Source: Odontocerum albicorne
Lineage: Eukaryota; Arthropoda; Insecta; Trichoptera; Odontoceridae
Assembly (NCBI GenBank): GCA_949825065.1
Contig: OX463838.1
Span: 4,566,251-4,630,250, forward strand
DNA length: 64,000 nt
Reading direction: 5' to 3'
Both the position numbers and the translations under genes were made by a program. The stretch's first letter is position 1, and each line of letters starts with the position of its first letter. The notes beneath the pieces are model-generated. The model did no database searches. It was not told the origin of the DNA and saw nothing but the letters and a program-made list of their open reading frames with translations. This document shows positions 10,415 to 22,222 of this stretch, one piece after another.

Positions 10415-10925
10415 CAAAAAAATGTCTTTGACGAGTCTTTCGATTCTTTGGGCACCTTGTTTTTGGCCAAGGAGATAGTTTAAGGAGGTTTATGATTACT
10501 GGAGGCGTAGAAAGACGACAAACAAGTGAAATAATCCCAAAGCGTTGAACTGGCCAAGTGAGAGACGCAACTGTACTACCTTTAATATCTGCCCTTCGAG
10601 CCACGTAGTATGAATTAACGCCTCCATTCTCAAATAACTGATAATCACTGACAGATTGTCGACAATATATTGTACATTCGACAAATCTTCCGATTCTTTG
10701 GGCACCTTGTTTTTGGCCAAGGAGATAGTTTGGGGAGGTTTGTGGTTACTGAAGGCGTAGAAAGACGACAAACAAGAATAATAATTTCAAAGCGTTGGAC
10801 TGGCCAAGTGAGAGACTCAACTGTACTACCTTTAATATCTGCCATTCAAGCAACGTAGTACAGGAATGAATGGAGAAGAGTTATCAGAGGCTATCATGGG
10901 AGTCACGATGCTCAGTCATGAGCTA
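10415..10925 (+). mobile_element. RTE-type LINE C-terminus, two tandem partial copies
   Basis: About 170 bp beginning at cgattctttgggcacc occurs at 10440-10612 and again at 10690-10858. The second copy reads IFRFFGHLVFGQGDSLGRF, then a V-E-x-R-x stretch and, past an in-frame stop, EWRRVIRGYHGSHDAQS, the usual end of this kind of LINE ORF. Both are decayed. The spacer 10613-10689 carries unrelated sequence. Confidence 0.7.
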
Positions 10926-10972
10926 CACGTCAGGATGATAAAACGCACTGTAAAAATTTATAAGTAGCATAT

Positions 10973-11397
10973 TGTAGGGAATACCTACGTCCCTAAATAA
11001 ATTGTCAAACATACAGGGTCAACGACCGATGAATCAACCTCTGGACATCTACAATTGTCACATACTAGAAACGTCAACAATGTGTACTCGCAAATAAAAT
11101 CATACGCGGCATTCCACGGTAGAGGGAGAGCGCATCGCTTTGTCTCGCCGTTTCGGCAAATAAATATCCTACCCGCTATACTGGGGCACGCGCAGGAGTG
11201 AGACAAAGTATATATCGCGGGCGCATTCACGCACAACTATAAAATACCTACTTGTAGACAAATAAACATTATTATTCACTCGACCATTCATTGATTATTT
11301 ACTCTCACTTTTATCCGCATTCCTGAGTTTTGTATTTATTTTAAATACAAGACATATCAAAATCATCACGACGTATCAAGTTAAGCATCTCGCTACA
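10973..11397 (+). mobile_element. Solo LTR of a retrotransposon
   Basis: A 425-bp segment starts TGTAGGGA and ends CTCGCTACA, flanked by the 4-bp duplication ATAT at 10969-10972 and 11398-11401. It is homologous over most of its length to the LTR at 17756-18199, which is followed by internal sequence; this copy is not. It contains a TATAAAAT at 11240 and an AATAAA at 11260 that could serve as promoter and polyadenylation signals. The 4-bp duplication suits a Ty3/Gypsy-type element (inference). Confidence 0.82.
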
Positions 11398-11401
11398 ATA
11401 T

Positions 11402-11545
11402 AAGTCACAAATTCAGATGTAAAATGGTCTAAGAGAAAAAAAAACAGTTTGATATCGAATTCACCAAGAATCGAACCTGGGGCTCCCGCCTGCTTACTGT
11501 GAATGTTATCCGCTAGACTACGGCCTCCGACAAAATAACAAACTG
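11402..11545 (-). mobile_element. tRNA-derived SINE, family S2
   Basis: The minus strand begins near ggccgtagtctagcggataa, an A-box-like tRNA start, and has a B box aggttcgattcttgg. A T-run and the tail tagaccattttacatctga follow, the tail shared with 39335-39465 and 62995-63125. Acceptor-stem halves do not pair, so it is not an intact tRNA gene. Confidence 0.65.
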
Positions 11546-12205
11546 TTGGTAAAACGATTTTTTTGGATCGTGTTTAACGCTCATAATTATTAGTTCGTCT
11601 CGTAGAGCTATTAATATCAAAGCGAAAATAAATAATTCTTATATGGAATACTTCAATCTGTATAATAATTCAATAAATTATTGATATCGATTGTTAAAAA
11701 TATTGTATTATTTAAAGGTTATTGCAAGATAATATTAATAAACATTTGTTAACCAACTGATAGTTCTTTGTTCGAAACGCAATTTATCTTCAGAAAGCTT
11801 TTTTAATATTTTTCATTCCGAATTTCTAAAGGATAAAGATATGATTGACGTTTAATAGATAACATAAATATATAGGAAAATGAGATTCTCTCCCAGCCTG
11901 CCACAGGTGAAAAAGGTCTGTTTGCTTTCCAGCAGCTTTTATTTAGCCCTAAACAATAAAGTATAAAAGCTTCTGTATTTTAGAGCTTAGTTCGAAATGG
12001 TAATTACTTAAATAATATTTCAATTATAGTTGTTCATTAACTTTTCCTCTGCATTATAAGAATTTTTGTAGCATCATATTTTGAAAATTGATTTTATACT
12101 TTTATGCATGGAAGTGAAACGTGGTTGTCAAATTAATATCAACTGCTTTGGATCATTTGGCTTTTTATTTTTCATAATCAGCATCATTCTACGGCTTTGG
12201 ATTGT
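11546..12205. other. AT-rich spacer, no feature seen
   Basis: No repeat termini, splice pattern or recognised protein similarity. Confidence 0.5.
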
Positions 12206-12209
12206 TTAA

Positions 12210-12806
12210 TTCTTCCTTCCCTGTGATGTGTAACTAGTACACATTGCTTCTGAAAACTTTAATATCTCTATAAATATAATAAATACTGGGTTCTGATTTT
12301 AGGTATTCCTCCGTAATACATTTACGCATTGAATGAATAAATAATATTAATAATAATTAGCACTCATCGGGCACATCAGAGATATTTTGTGAAAATCGGG
12401 AATAAATTCATCAATACAATCAAACGTGTACCAGTGTGTGACGTAGGTATACGCATTCTAAAAAAACCGCTATGGGTGAGGAAGCGACGCTATTTACGTC
12501 TCACTCTCACTCTACTTCGGTATATGAGAACGCAAGAAATAAAATCTCAGTTCTCTCGTTTCAGTAGCTTGCGGGTATTCGTTTGAGGTAGTATCTTCGC
12601 CCGTTTTGAGAACGTCGGCCGATGTTTTTTTCATGTTTTCAACAATAAAATATTAATTATTATCACTTTTGACTTCAAATTTAATTAATTTAAGCGATTG
12701 ACTATGAATTTCTTATTTTTACGAATTTAAATCAATCATTTTTTCATGTGTATTGAATATACACACCACCGAAACGCGTGTTTTTTTTAGCACAGGAAGG
12801 GAAATA
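12210..12806 (+). mobile_element. piggyBac-like MITE, family P1
   Basis: Collinear with 647-1250 from the cttccttccctg start to the cacaggaagggaaa end. TTAA is present at 12206-12209 and 12807-12810. No transposase. Confidence 0.85.
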
Positions 12807-12879
12807 TTAAAAAAAAAAACATTTGTCTTATTTTGGGATCTATTGTAATCAAATTTCAAAATTAAAAGCCTGCTTGTAA

Positions 12880-12985
12880 AAAATAACTTTTATCTAGTGA
12901 TTATTAGCAATTGACTTGAATCCCCTGAGTGAAACAAACACTTTTTACCACTAAGCCTCACAGTACGTCTTGATTGTTTGAAAAA
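12880..12985 (-). mobile_element. Possible degenerate tRNA-derived SINE
   Basis: The minus strand has tgaggcttagtggtaaa as an A-box candidate and ggggattcaagtc as a weak B box. No shared tail found. Confidence 0.3.
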
Positions 12986-13425
12986 TTGTACTCTTAACTT
13001 TTTCAACAATAAAGTCATATTTTAAATATTTTTACAGGAGTTCTACTTTCAAACTGATACATTTTTAAATAGAATAGTGATTGAACTGTCTGGGCTCTGA
13101 CGCGTATTGTTAATTTTTCCAAAAATGAAACGTATCGGCATGTCAATAACATGTATTGAAACGTGTCAGTACTCAAAGATTGAACTTAATTACAATTTGA
13201 TTATTAATACAATTAAGTTTCAATGTACAAATAATCTACATTAGGATAAAAGCCTTCAATTTTTTCTCTAATAATTGTAATGAAATTGTATTGAAGATGA
13301 TTTTATATCATATATAATTTTTTTTTAAGTTGATCAATAAGCGTAAGGTGTAGAAAGCTTAAGACGTTTTTAAATGTATTTAAAATAAACACAACATTTA
13401 AGCTCTCTTTACAAACCATAGCAAT
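12986..13425. other. AT-rich spacer, no feature seen
   Basis: Nothing recognised on either strand. Confidence 0.5.
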
Positions 13426-13429
13426 ATGG

Positions 13430-14133
13430 AAGATGCAGACACACATGACACGCATGGCAACTAATGAAATTTTCACCATCCCTAGAGTTAAAACTTCTTT
13501 TGCCCAAAGGCAATATGCTTATTTGGCTCCCATTACATACAATGGCGTACCGACTTCAATAAAGGTAAAGGTAGGAAAACCATTTCGACAGTCGATCGGA
13601 GCGTCGTTGTTATTGCGACAGGATTTTGAGTACTTGGGCTTTCAGGATGAATGACGAGTGGAAAGGATTTGCGTGAGTTCGTGAGTGTGTTTCTTCTTGT
13701 TGTTTTAATTTTGGTTGTTTTTGTGTTTCTGTGTATTTTTTGTTTTAATTTAAATTTTTATTCTTATGATTGTGTGCGACATATTGTGGGATGAATATTT
13801 TTGGTCTTTCTAGAGTGATGATGTGTGAGGAGTTGAATTTCGCAAGATGTTTCCAGTTGTAGTTGAGTGTCACTGTTTGTCAGGTTGATGAGAGCGTGCA
13901 ACGGGGTTTTGTTTTTGTGTAATCAAAAATCGGAAAGAAGTAACGATTTATTTTTTCATGCTAAATATCCTCAGTGAGATACAGGCAAAAGTTTAGTTTA
14001 CTGGGGATACGACAAATGAAAGGCAACAAACCCAGATCCATTTAAATTGTATGTCCAAATCAAATTACCTGTTGTTTTTTTCGCAAGTTGTGTATATTTC
14101 TTGTCATGTGTAATAATAAATAAATAAATGTAT
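13430..14133 (+). mobile_element. LINE family C: RT C-terminus plus 3' UTR
   Basis: The frame ending at 13654 encodes IFTIPRVKTSFAQRQYAYLA, then a YNGVP motif, matching the C-terminal P-R-x-K-T-x-F-G-Q-R ... AP-x-x-YN-x-LP segment of Jockey/CR1-like ORFs. The 3' UTR runs to a tail of atgtgtaataataaataaat. The final 165 bp recurs at 42921, 53192, 39520 (reversed) and 98 (reversed), the 5'-truncated pattern of target-primed insertion. Confidence 0.7.
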
Positions 14134-14604
14134 TAAACGAAATCTAAAAAACCAAAACTTCAAAAAATCAGCACAGAATTTATACGGTGCATGAAATAAA
14201 ATGTTCATATTATGATACCTAACGAAAAAAAAACTCGAATAGAATCAATTAATTAATTAAAAAAAATAATTCAGACAAAACGATGAGGAATAACTAGTCA
14301 TCGAATCAAAAATGAATTGCCGATTGAGAGATTGCCGGATTGAACTTAAATGCCTATGTTAAAAATATCCACCAAATTGGGCATGTTATTATTCAATAGT
14401 TGCACTTTCACTATTGACGAATTACAATGTGCAGTTATTTATGATACCTTTGAATTTTAAAAGGTTCCGTATGTCTCTAGCAGGTGTGTGGAAACCAACT
14501 TGATATATCAAGGCTATCAATATTGGGAATAACCCCCTACAGAAATGAATATCAAATTAAATGTAATCAAAGCTGCGGAGAAGAAGGTGGGTTTATTTAT
14601 TTAA

Positions 14605-14887
14605 CCTGTACACCGCGTTAAAAATCAAATTCCACGACTCCTGTGCGCGGCACAATTTCGGCGTTTTTTAATTTCTAAGTTTAAACGCGTATTTTGTTTA
14701 GAACCACTGATATTTGATTACACCACTAAGTAAACATGACATTCAAGTAATTTTCTGATAATAAATAATAGTCATTACTCTTAAGGAGACTCATTAAATA
14801 AAGGAGATAAACTAAACATTACGTAAAATACACAGAGGAATGCTACAGATCAGATCACAGGCGTTTGTGCTTCCTGCTAGGAACACG
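14605..14887 (+). mobile_element. piggyBac-like MITE, family P2, short form
   Basis: Begins after TTAA 14601-14604 with cctgtacaccgcg and follows the long copy at 4083 to ggaatgctac, then jumps straight to agatcacaggcg and ends with aggaacacg. The right TTAA is degraded. The copy at 57048 has the same short junction. Confidence 0.75.
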
Positions 14888-15119
14888 AAGATGTTCAGAC
14901 AAGGTCTCGAGATGAAAATTAATGTTTGAGAAATTTATTTTGAACAATTTCAATAATGTTGCAATGAATAAGACAGGAAGATGACAAAATTGTACATAAA
15001 TACTGAAATATTGAATATTTTGATTAAAAGTTTCAGTCGGCATCGTGTAAATTTTTTTTTATACTCGACTAGTTTCGATGCGTCAATCGGGTGTCATTAA
15101 CACGAAGCACTTTTGTGAG

Positions 15120-15272
15120 ACTAATAAGATTAAAAGATAGTCATTTGAATGATTTATGCGACCACGTAACTTGCTTCATTTACTTTTGTCTGGTTGGTTG
15201 GAAGAGATTGCCGCCTGGCAATAAGCCCACCAGATTGTATTTTCAATAAAAGTGTTAAATAAATAAATAACA
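15120..15272 (+). mobile_element. LINE family B 3' tail, strongly 5'-truncated
   Basis: From tagtcatttgaatgatttatg to gtgttaaataaataaataa it matches 31075-31207 closely. Only the last 150 bp of the element is present. Confidence 0.75.
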
Positions 15273-16030
15273 TCAAAAAATATTCGTGACAATTTTCACC
15301 GATAACTCACATAAAAAAATATCCGTGCTTGGTGTTGCCATGTTTTTTTTGACGTATTGCGTTATCGTTGTAATAATCATAGTAAATACTTGTGTCTGTT
15401 TCTTGTAAGATTAGACTATTCGAAAAGAAAACCTGAAAAGTTAAAAAAAAAATTCTTCGTTGTCTCTGCTTGAGAGAAAATGGATATTATCTCTGGTTAT
15501 ATGTAAGTGTCTTCTTACTGGAGGTGTATTATACGCTATTAGAGGAGTGGGCGATCTCTTCGATTGGGTGTCTAATTTTTGTTTGCTTAGAAATAGTCTG
15601 GTTAACCTGTCCATCCTGAACAGTTTGGTTTATATGTTCCGGATTATTAACTGAAGCAACGCACCCTTAAATTATTCTCTCAACCTATATGACAAACCAA
15701 TTTGCCTTTGGAAATGCAGGTAGGTAGAGCAATAACACTTTTTAACCAAAATGGTCCTCAGATAGTCGTTTTTCATGTGTCGCTCAATTCCTTTAGAAAA
15801 AAATCCATATATTGAAATAATTACTAAAATGATAACACTTTTTTATATTATTTATGGAATGCTATAACTGGTCTTAATGTTGTTCATAAACATTTTTATC
15901 AAATCCTTAAAAACGTGTATTTTTTATATATTTTTTTTACTTGTAGATAGATATATTTGTTAATTTTACACCATAGAGAAACCTGTCATGTCCTAAGGAC
16001 TTTAAAAAAATTAAGTAAACAAATTGAGTT
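15273..16030. other. AT-rich spacer, no feature seen
   Basis: Only short chance frames. Confidence 0.5.
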
Positions 16031-16031
16031 T

Positions 16032-16208
16032 AAATAAATACATAAATGAAGGTCATGGGAAATATGTTTTTTGAGGGTGGGTTGCCATAGACTTTTACTT
16101 TTGAAATATAATGACATTCTCTCAAATATAATAACCAAATGGGTTTTGAATAAATACATAAATTAAGGTCATCGGAAATAGATTTTTTGAGTGTGAGTTG
16201 CCATAAAC
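16032..16208. repeat. Two-copy tandem duplication, about 115-bp period
   Basis: The segment aaataaatacataaatgaag through ggttgccatagac at 16032-16092 is repeated with changes at 16147-16208. Origin unknown; the aaataaatacataaat start resembles a LINE tail. Confidence 0.55.
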
Positions 16209-16733
16209 GTCTTTTAAAATGTAACGAATGCGGTTTGTCCGGGGAAGGGGTGTGGGGAAGTGTCTTAATATTTGATGAAACTTAAAAAAGCCGGTAAGAG
16301 GTGTTCTTAACCGTTCACAATGGATTTTTCATGTTTTGTTATAGCGTATTTCAGGGCGGGTGATCTGTCTGCGTCCATTTATTAGGTCTCCGAATGGCTT
16401 TGACTCATTCTAGGATACATTTACGAGTATATCCAAAATTTATGTATGTGTAAGGTACTGAAGACTTAAGTTCGCTGTCTCAGTACGGGTTCTTATTTTT
16501 GTGAGATGTCGGTTGAAAACTATATTTTATTTTAAATTGAGTGTAATTATGATATTTTTATTGAAAAAAAATCTTTATATCAGCCCAAACATTAGAGGTA
16601 GCATTATTGATACTAATACAATAAATATTTTGGATAAATGTTCATCGTTGAAATTAATCTTTTCAGTTCCTCTTGAAAAACAGTGTCTCTTGAAAACAAA
16701 TGTTTAAAGTCGTGAAAAAAAGCGTAAAATTAT
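16209..16733. other. Spacer, no feature seen
   Basis: A slightly more G-rich patch at 16230-16390 was inspected for exons; no convincing splice sites or frame. Confidence 0.45.
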
Positions 16734-16800
16734 TGTGTGCTAACATAAGTTGTGTCCGTTTTTTTACAATTAAAAAATAAGCACCAAAAGTAAAACAAAA
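16734..16800 (+). mobile_element. Mariner 5' end fragment
   Basis: Matches the first 65 bp of the mariner elements at 5768 and 40843 (ctaacataagttgtgtccg through agcaccaaaagtaaaac). No opposite end follows. Confidence 0.65.
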
Positions 16801-16872
16801 TTATCTACAGAATTATCATTATCTTACTTTTATTCTTGTTCTACTAAGTTTATATTTCATTTCCATGCGTTA

Positions 16873-17307
16873 TGCCATGTTTACACGAGCTTAGTACTTT
16901 CCATTAGTGCTTCTCACTCGCACTTGTATCCACGTGTAAACAAACATATTAGTACTAAGCATTAGTAAATCTGGCAAGTGCAAGTGAATAGGTGACCGAC
17001 TTATTTACTAAGCGACATGCAACTACCCCCACCACAAATCAACTTACCACTTGCAGAATCGTCTAAACAGCCGTGGCAAGTGTTTAGTGACAAATTGAAA
17101 CGGTAAGCGCACGTGTTCGTTCTTTTTTTTGGTATTTGAACACATTTCTCAAAACAAAGCGGCGGCGCCTGCCTGTCCATTCCGGACGGATGTCGTGCTA
17201 CTAATACTTCTTCCTGACACCAACGTGTAAACGATTTTTTTCTCACTTGTCACTAAGCTGCTTAGTACGAACGATAAGTACTGTACTAAGCTCGTGTTAA
17301 CATGGCA
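16873..17307. mobile_element. PIF/Harbinger-like MITE
   Basis: The ends tgccatgtttacacgagc and its complement gctcgtgttaacatggca form inverted repeats, with further imperfect pairing of the agtactaag/cttagtac parts. The 3-bp duplication TTA lies on both sides (16870-16872, 17308-17310), which is the PIF/Harbinger preference. It is 435 bp with no transposase. Confidence 0.72.
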
Positions 17308-17310
17308 TTA

Positions 17311-17755
17311 AGGTGGGCACAAACATAATATTACTTATTACTATTCAATCTACTGTTGATCCAAACTTATTGGCAACATTTACCCGAAGATTGTAAGAAA
17401 AATTCCCAATCTTAAAAAAACATATTTTATTGTAAATCTACTGAATTTTCTTCAGGGAAATACATTAAAAACTGAGATTCATGTTTTTATTCTTACTTAT
17501 ATTAGATAAATGCTATTCACATGAGGAACTAATAAAAATAACACGAATAAAAACTAAGCTTTAATTTCCTAATTCACTATATTAAAATAATTTTGCCTGC
17601 CAGTGTTTTTGTTTTAAAAGAACTTAAACATATCTAATACTAAACTGAATAAATAAATAATAATTTTATTTAGATTGTAAAAATCAACCCTTCACAATTA
17701 AACGTAGATTTGGAAAAGGTTTTAAAAGAGAGAAAAATCATTGATTACATAACCT
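17311..17755. other. AT-rich spacer, no feature seen
   Basis: Nothing recognised on either strand. Confidence 0.5.
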
Positions 17756-18199
17756 TGTAGGATACCTACCTAAATAAATAAATAATTGTCAAAATAAATA
17801 AGTGAATTGTTAAACATAATTTATTGTTAAAATTGTAAACATACAGGGTCAATGACCGATGAACTATTTACAAATTGTCACATGCCAGGAACGTCAACAA
17901 TGTTTACTCACAAATAGTATTTGCGTTCTGTCTCGCCGTCTCCGAATACAAATAAATATCTACCCGTCAATGCACGCGCTAGAGTAAGACAGAATATGTA
18001 TCGAGAACTGGTTCACTTGCTAGTATAAATTACCCACGCGCCGAGAAATAAAGATTATTATTGTTCATTCAACTGTCAAGACTTGTTATTATTTGCCCGC
18101 TATTCACTTTCGTATTTTATCCGCATTCCTGAGTATTTATATTTAAAATAAATACAAATCAAGATCATCACGACGTATCAAGATAAGCAACTCGCTACA
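17756..18199 (+). mobile_element. 5' LTR of a truncated LTR retrotransposon
   Basis: A 444-bp relative of the solo LTR at 10973-11397: it starts TGTAGGATACC, shares the catacagggtcaa block and the cgcattcctgag to cacgacgtatcaag block, and ends CTCGCTACA. Directly after it comes ttgatgaccctgaacg, in the place and style of a primer-binding site. About 100 bp of internal sequence follow before similarity to anything is lost. No gag or pol is visible and no 3' LTR follows in the window. Confidence 0.78.
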
Positions 18200-18755
18200 T
18201 TGATGACCCTGAACGAAAAAGAACGCAGAATTCGACTAAAACGAATATAGCGATGTCAACATCAACATCATCAGCACGTCCTAATAGGACACATGCTACA
18301 TTGATAACGAACATCGCTACAACATCATTTTTTTTCGTATTAAGTCGTTGGTGTAATTTAAACCTTAAGGTAATTTAGGTGTTGAGATTTAGGTATCAAG
18401 GTGATTTAGGCGTAGAAGTGGATAAGGCGTTAAGGAAATAACGGTGTTGATGTGATTAAGACATTAAGGAAACTATTTTCTTTGCTTGAATTGGAACAAG
18501 CGTTTGCGGTAAGAATATCTGTTTAAATATTCACAAATGTGCTCATTACTATTATAATTAATTCGAATATCGTTGACTCAATACTAAAACGAGGTTTCTC
18601 GAAATTTGGCAGTTTTTAGTTATTTACATCAATGGATTATTCATCGAAGGGGCTTTCCAATGCTATACATAGGTGTCTTAAAATATTATTTCTCAACTGA
18701 GTTCTTTAGCAGTTTTATAATTAGGTAAGTCGTAAATGTGGTAACAAAAGAATAC
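18200..18755. other. Leftover LTR-element leader, then spacer
   Basis: 18200-18320 looks like the untranslated leader of the element above, with two gctacattgat-type repeats. At 18360-18470 the words gatttagg and ttaagg recur as a degenerate low-complexity run. No gene seen. Confidence 0.45.
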
Positions 18756-18759
18756 TTAA

Positions 18760-18970
18760 CACTTGCCACCCTGTGCTGGATATCGAGTGACCAGGGCTTA
18801 TTTTTTATTTGATTATTCGACGTTTTAATACATAATAAAATTATTTTTATAGCTAATTACAAAAAAATAGCAGATTTTGCATAATTTTGATTTAAAACAT
18901 ATATTTTTCACTGGATGCTTAGCGTCCAGCACCGTGGCTGGTGCAATTTTTTAGCACAGTAAGGCAAGTG
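18760..18970. mobile_element. piggyBac-like MITE, family P3 (211 bp)
   Basis: TTAA at 18756-18759 and 18971-18974. The ends cacttgccaccctgtgct and agcacagtaaggcaagtg are inverted repeats with a few mismatches. The agcacag motif next to the end is also found in P1, suggesting a related transposase. No coding capacity. Confidence 0.75.
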
Positions 18971-19215
18971 TTAAAGTAGATATCTGAAGTTCATATAACT
19001 TACATCTTACGATCTATTGAAACCTCCTTTATTAGTTTCATAACAACATATTAGCGCGATACCTCATCATTAAAGAGGAGTTAGATTAAAGAGGACCAGA
19101 CAAAAGGACCTCGAAACTAAGAACGCCATTTTCTCAGAATAGATAATTTTGAGTTACCTAGTTATAGTACAAGTATTGAGCCTACGATATCTTAAAAGTT
19201 ATTTGATATTTAAAA

Positions 19216-19415
19216 NNNNNNNNNNNNNNNNNNNNNNNNNNNNNNNNNNNNNNNNNNNNNNNNNNNNNNNNNNNNNNNNNNNNNNNNNNNNNNNNNNNNN
19301 NNNNNNNNNNNNNNNNNNNNNNNNNNNNNNNNNNNNNNNNNNNNNNNNNNNNNNNNNNNNNNNNNNNNNNNNNNNNNNNNNNNNNNNNNNNNNNNNNNNN
19401 NNNNNNNNNNNNNNN
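19216..19415. other. Assembly gap (200 N)
   Basis: Exactly 200 unknown bases abutting a long TA run; the true length is unknown. Confidence 0.99.
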
Positions 19416-19831
<416 letters not shown>

Positions 19832-19844
19832 TTTACACACAATC

Positions 19845-21160
19845 TGTGTAATAAGACATTTATAGAACGCCTAAATATTGATGATGATCCGCCTAAATGG
19901 GATCCACTCATGTGGACCTCCATTTACATCGCGTGCACCCCCCATTTTCTTTTCTCGCTGACATAGACCCCCTGCAAGTCGAAATCGACCCTTGGGGGTC
20001 CATATAGACCACTTTGGGAATATTTGGTTTAGAGAGACTGTGAAATGAATAATTGAAAAACGAAGAACAAAAAGTGCCAAGTATTCCATCTTGATAAGAT
20101 GAAGATATGAAACAACACATTTACAGGTAAGAAACAACCCCTAAAAAGTTTTCTGAAGGAAATATGAATGAATGAATTGCACAATCGCAAACAAGGTGCT
20201 CGTCACACATGGGATCTTATTAAAAAACGAAACGTTACTTTCTGTAATATTGGTGCATTTTATCGGTATTTTTTTCAAAACTTTTTATATATACATACAT
20301 ATACGAGTATATGGAAATTCTATAAAGAGATTATTTTAACTTGTATTTATAACAACAACGGAAAGTAAGTTTCCTTTTTCTTATTTCAATTTCACTCGCA
20401 AAAACAAGAGAAAATGTCTAAAGGTTATCATAATTACGAGTAAAACGTTCAAAATGTTATCAAAAACAAGCATTTCAAAGCGTTTTTTTATGTTCTCTTG
20501 ATGTTGAATGATTGACGTGTTTTTGTAAACATTACCTGAAAATTTATAGCAGTAAAAATGGCAAAAAGCTTTATTCCGAAAACTAATTTTAACAACAAGC
20601 TTTTTTTTGCTATGGAATATATTTCGTCATCATCATCATTGGCTTCTCTTTGTCTTCAAGGATAAGGGTCACAGTCTCACTAGAACCGATCTCTGCTTAT
20701 CACTCACCTACTTCCTCATCCAGTTTCATTCCTACATATTATCATAAAACCGCATTAAATGTCTCCTTATAATCCTTTTGATATCATTTAATGGTGTTTT
20801 TTTTATGATGCCGGTCTTTACTTTTTATTAATGTCTACTTTTGGCATAAATATAACATATTCCAACAACTGTAGCTATAACTTGTTAACCTCAAAATATT
20901 TAAAATAGATTTCTAATGCTTTCATTTTCGAAGGACTGAGAGTCATCGAGAGATTTTTACAGAATGCCTTCGATTCTTTGATGGTTCGAGAAATTTTCAA
21001 CAACATGCCTCTGATTCTTCGAGAGATTTTCAACAGTGGGCCTCCAATCACGAGACGTTATAAAGCGTGAGGAATAGTAACGGCCTGCCTTTGCCACAAG
21101 TTCTGCAGACAGCGAAATGCTGGGAGAACTGAAGGAGGATGTTCACGACATATAACAATA
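19845..21160. other. Mostly unassigned; one G-rich repeat-like patch
   Basis: 19880-20030 is rich in gggtc/gaccc words (gggtcgatttcgac, gggggtctatgtcagcg on the minus strand), unlike its surroundings, and looks like a fragment of an unknown repeat. 20630-20765 may be a LINE 3' end (minus strand, catcatcatc run). Nothing else recognised. Confidence 0.35.
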
Positions 21161-21164
21161 CCAG

Positions 21165-21315
21165 TGGGGGTTACATTCTTCAGGTGCGAGATGCATGCCT
21201 GCTTGGTAACGCACTTGATTTCCGGGCGGAAGGTTGCTCGTTCGACCCTCACCCTGTGTTACTCTTCTCGAATGACACAGGATTTTTTCCGCCTACTATT
21301 TGGGAGTATAAGGAT
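21165..21315 (+). mobile_element. tRNA-derived SINE, family S4
   Basis: tRNA-like head: gcctgcttggtaacgcac (A box) and ggttgctcgttcgaccctc (B box), then gacacaggattttttccgcc. The reversed element at 46270-46390 has the same order with ttcgaacccctcg and gacaggcattttttccgcc. Confidence 0.65.
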
Positions 21316-21423
21316 ATACATGAGTTCGGTTCATTTCTATTCTTCAAAAAAAAGGAGGAAAAAAAACATTGACGATGTACTCAGATTATCTACCTCCGGT
21401 GTGACATTGGATCAAGTAAGGTA

Positions 21424-21664
21424 CAGTACCCGGCGGTAAGTAATATACATCAGGCTTAAGAAAGAGACTATCGACCATAATCGGCTATATTCGGCATTGT
21501 AGAACGTCGTCTCTGTCTACCTAGAACGCTTGACAACGACTGACAAATCGCGACGGAACATGTGTATGAATGACAGAGACGACGCTTTACAAAGCCGAAG
21601 TTAGCCGATTACGGCCGGCAGTCTCTATCTGAAGCCCAATGTGTATTACTTACCGCGGGTACTG
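21424..21664. mobile_element. Near-palindromic MITE, pogo/Tigger-like ends
   Basis: The ends cagtacccggcggtaagtaa and its complement at 21645-21664 begin arms of about 100 bp that pair almost throughout (gagacgacg, cggctaa, gaagcc). TA flanks both ends (21422-21423, 21665-21666). A CAG start with TA duplication suits the pogo/Tigger branch of Tc1/mariner. It is 241 bp and non-coding. Confidence 0.72.
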
Positions 21665-22094
21665 TAGTGTGGGTGGTGAGTTTACTGGTATGCAACGGTT
21701 CACTCACTTAAATAGGAGAAAAAAAGAAAGAGACAAATGCTTCACGGCACAATTTTGTTTTTTTTTAACTGTATTGACATTGGTAATGTCAGGAGATTCT
21801 TGACTACGAGGCCCAGCCACGACGGTGAGATTTTTCAGCATTGAGGTTCTAACGCAGAAGAAAAAGAAACCAATATTCATGATGAAGATTTTTTTAATCA
21901 TATTTTAAAAATATTTACATCTCTGTTACATGGATACGAATCAAACGTTCCCTATAGATGACATATTGGGGGGAGTCAAAAAATGTTAGCAAAGGCACGT
22001 CAGGCAAATAATGAAGGTTTGATGATATCACAAAACCATCAAATGATGAAGTTTAGGGTAGGGAAAAGTATTGTAGCTTCTAGATTCTGGGTTT

Positions 22095-22215
22095 GTCTGA
22101 ACACATAGTTCACATGTCTGAATACAGACTCCTTAAAAATATTCTCTTTGCTGAGCTTTCAGAAGGCAGAAAAAAGCACAATGAGTATCGCAAGAGATAG
22201 AAGACCGTACTGTAT
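22095..22215 (+). mobile_element. LINE (RTE-like) fragment
   Basis: The plus-strand frame reads VSEYRLLKNILFAELSEGRK, the RLPK-x-I-x-YGEL-x-x-GKR motif near the end of some RTE ORFs. It is interrupted by a stop within 15 codons and abuts the Jockey piece that follows. Confidence 0.5.
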
Positions 22216-22222
22216 AAGGTAC

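Noticed and set aside
10985..11236. 83-codon minus-strand frame with Cys-rich start
   Set aside because: It lies inside the solo LTR, and the homologous LTR at 17756 does not keep it open.
11455..11535. A tRNA gene on the minus strand
   Set aside because: A and B boxes are good, but the acceptor halves do not pair, the anticodon stem cannot be formed, and the sequence continues into a tail shared with other dispersed copies. It is a SINE head.
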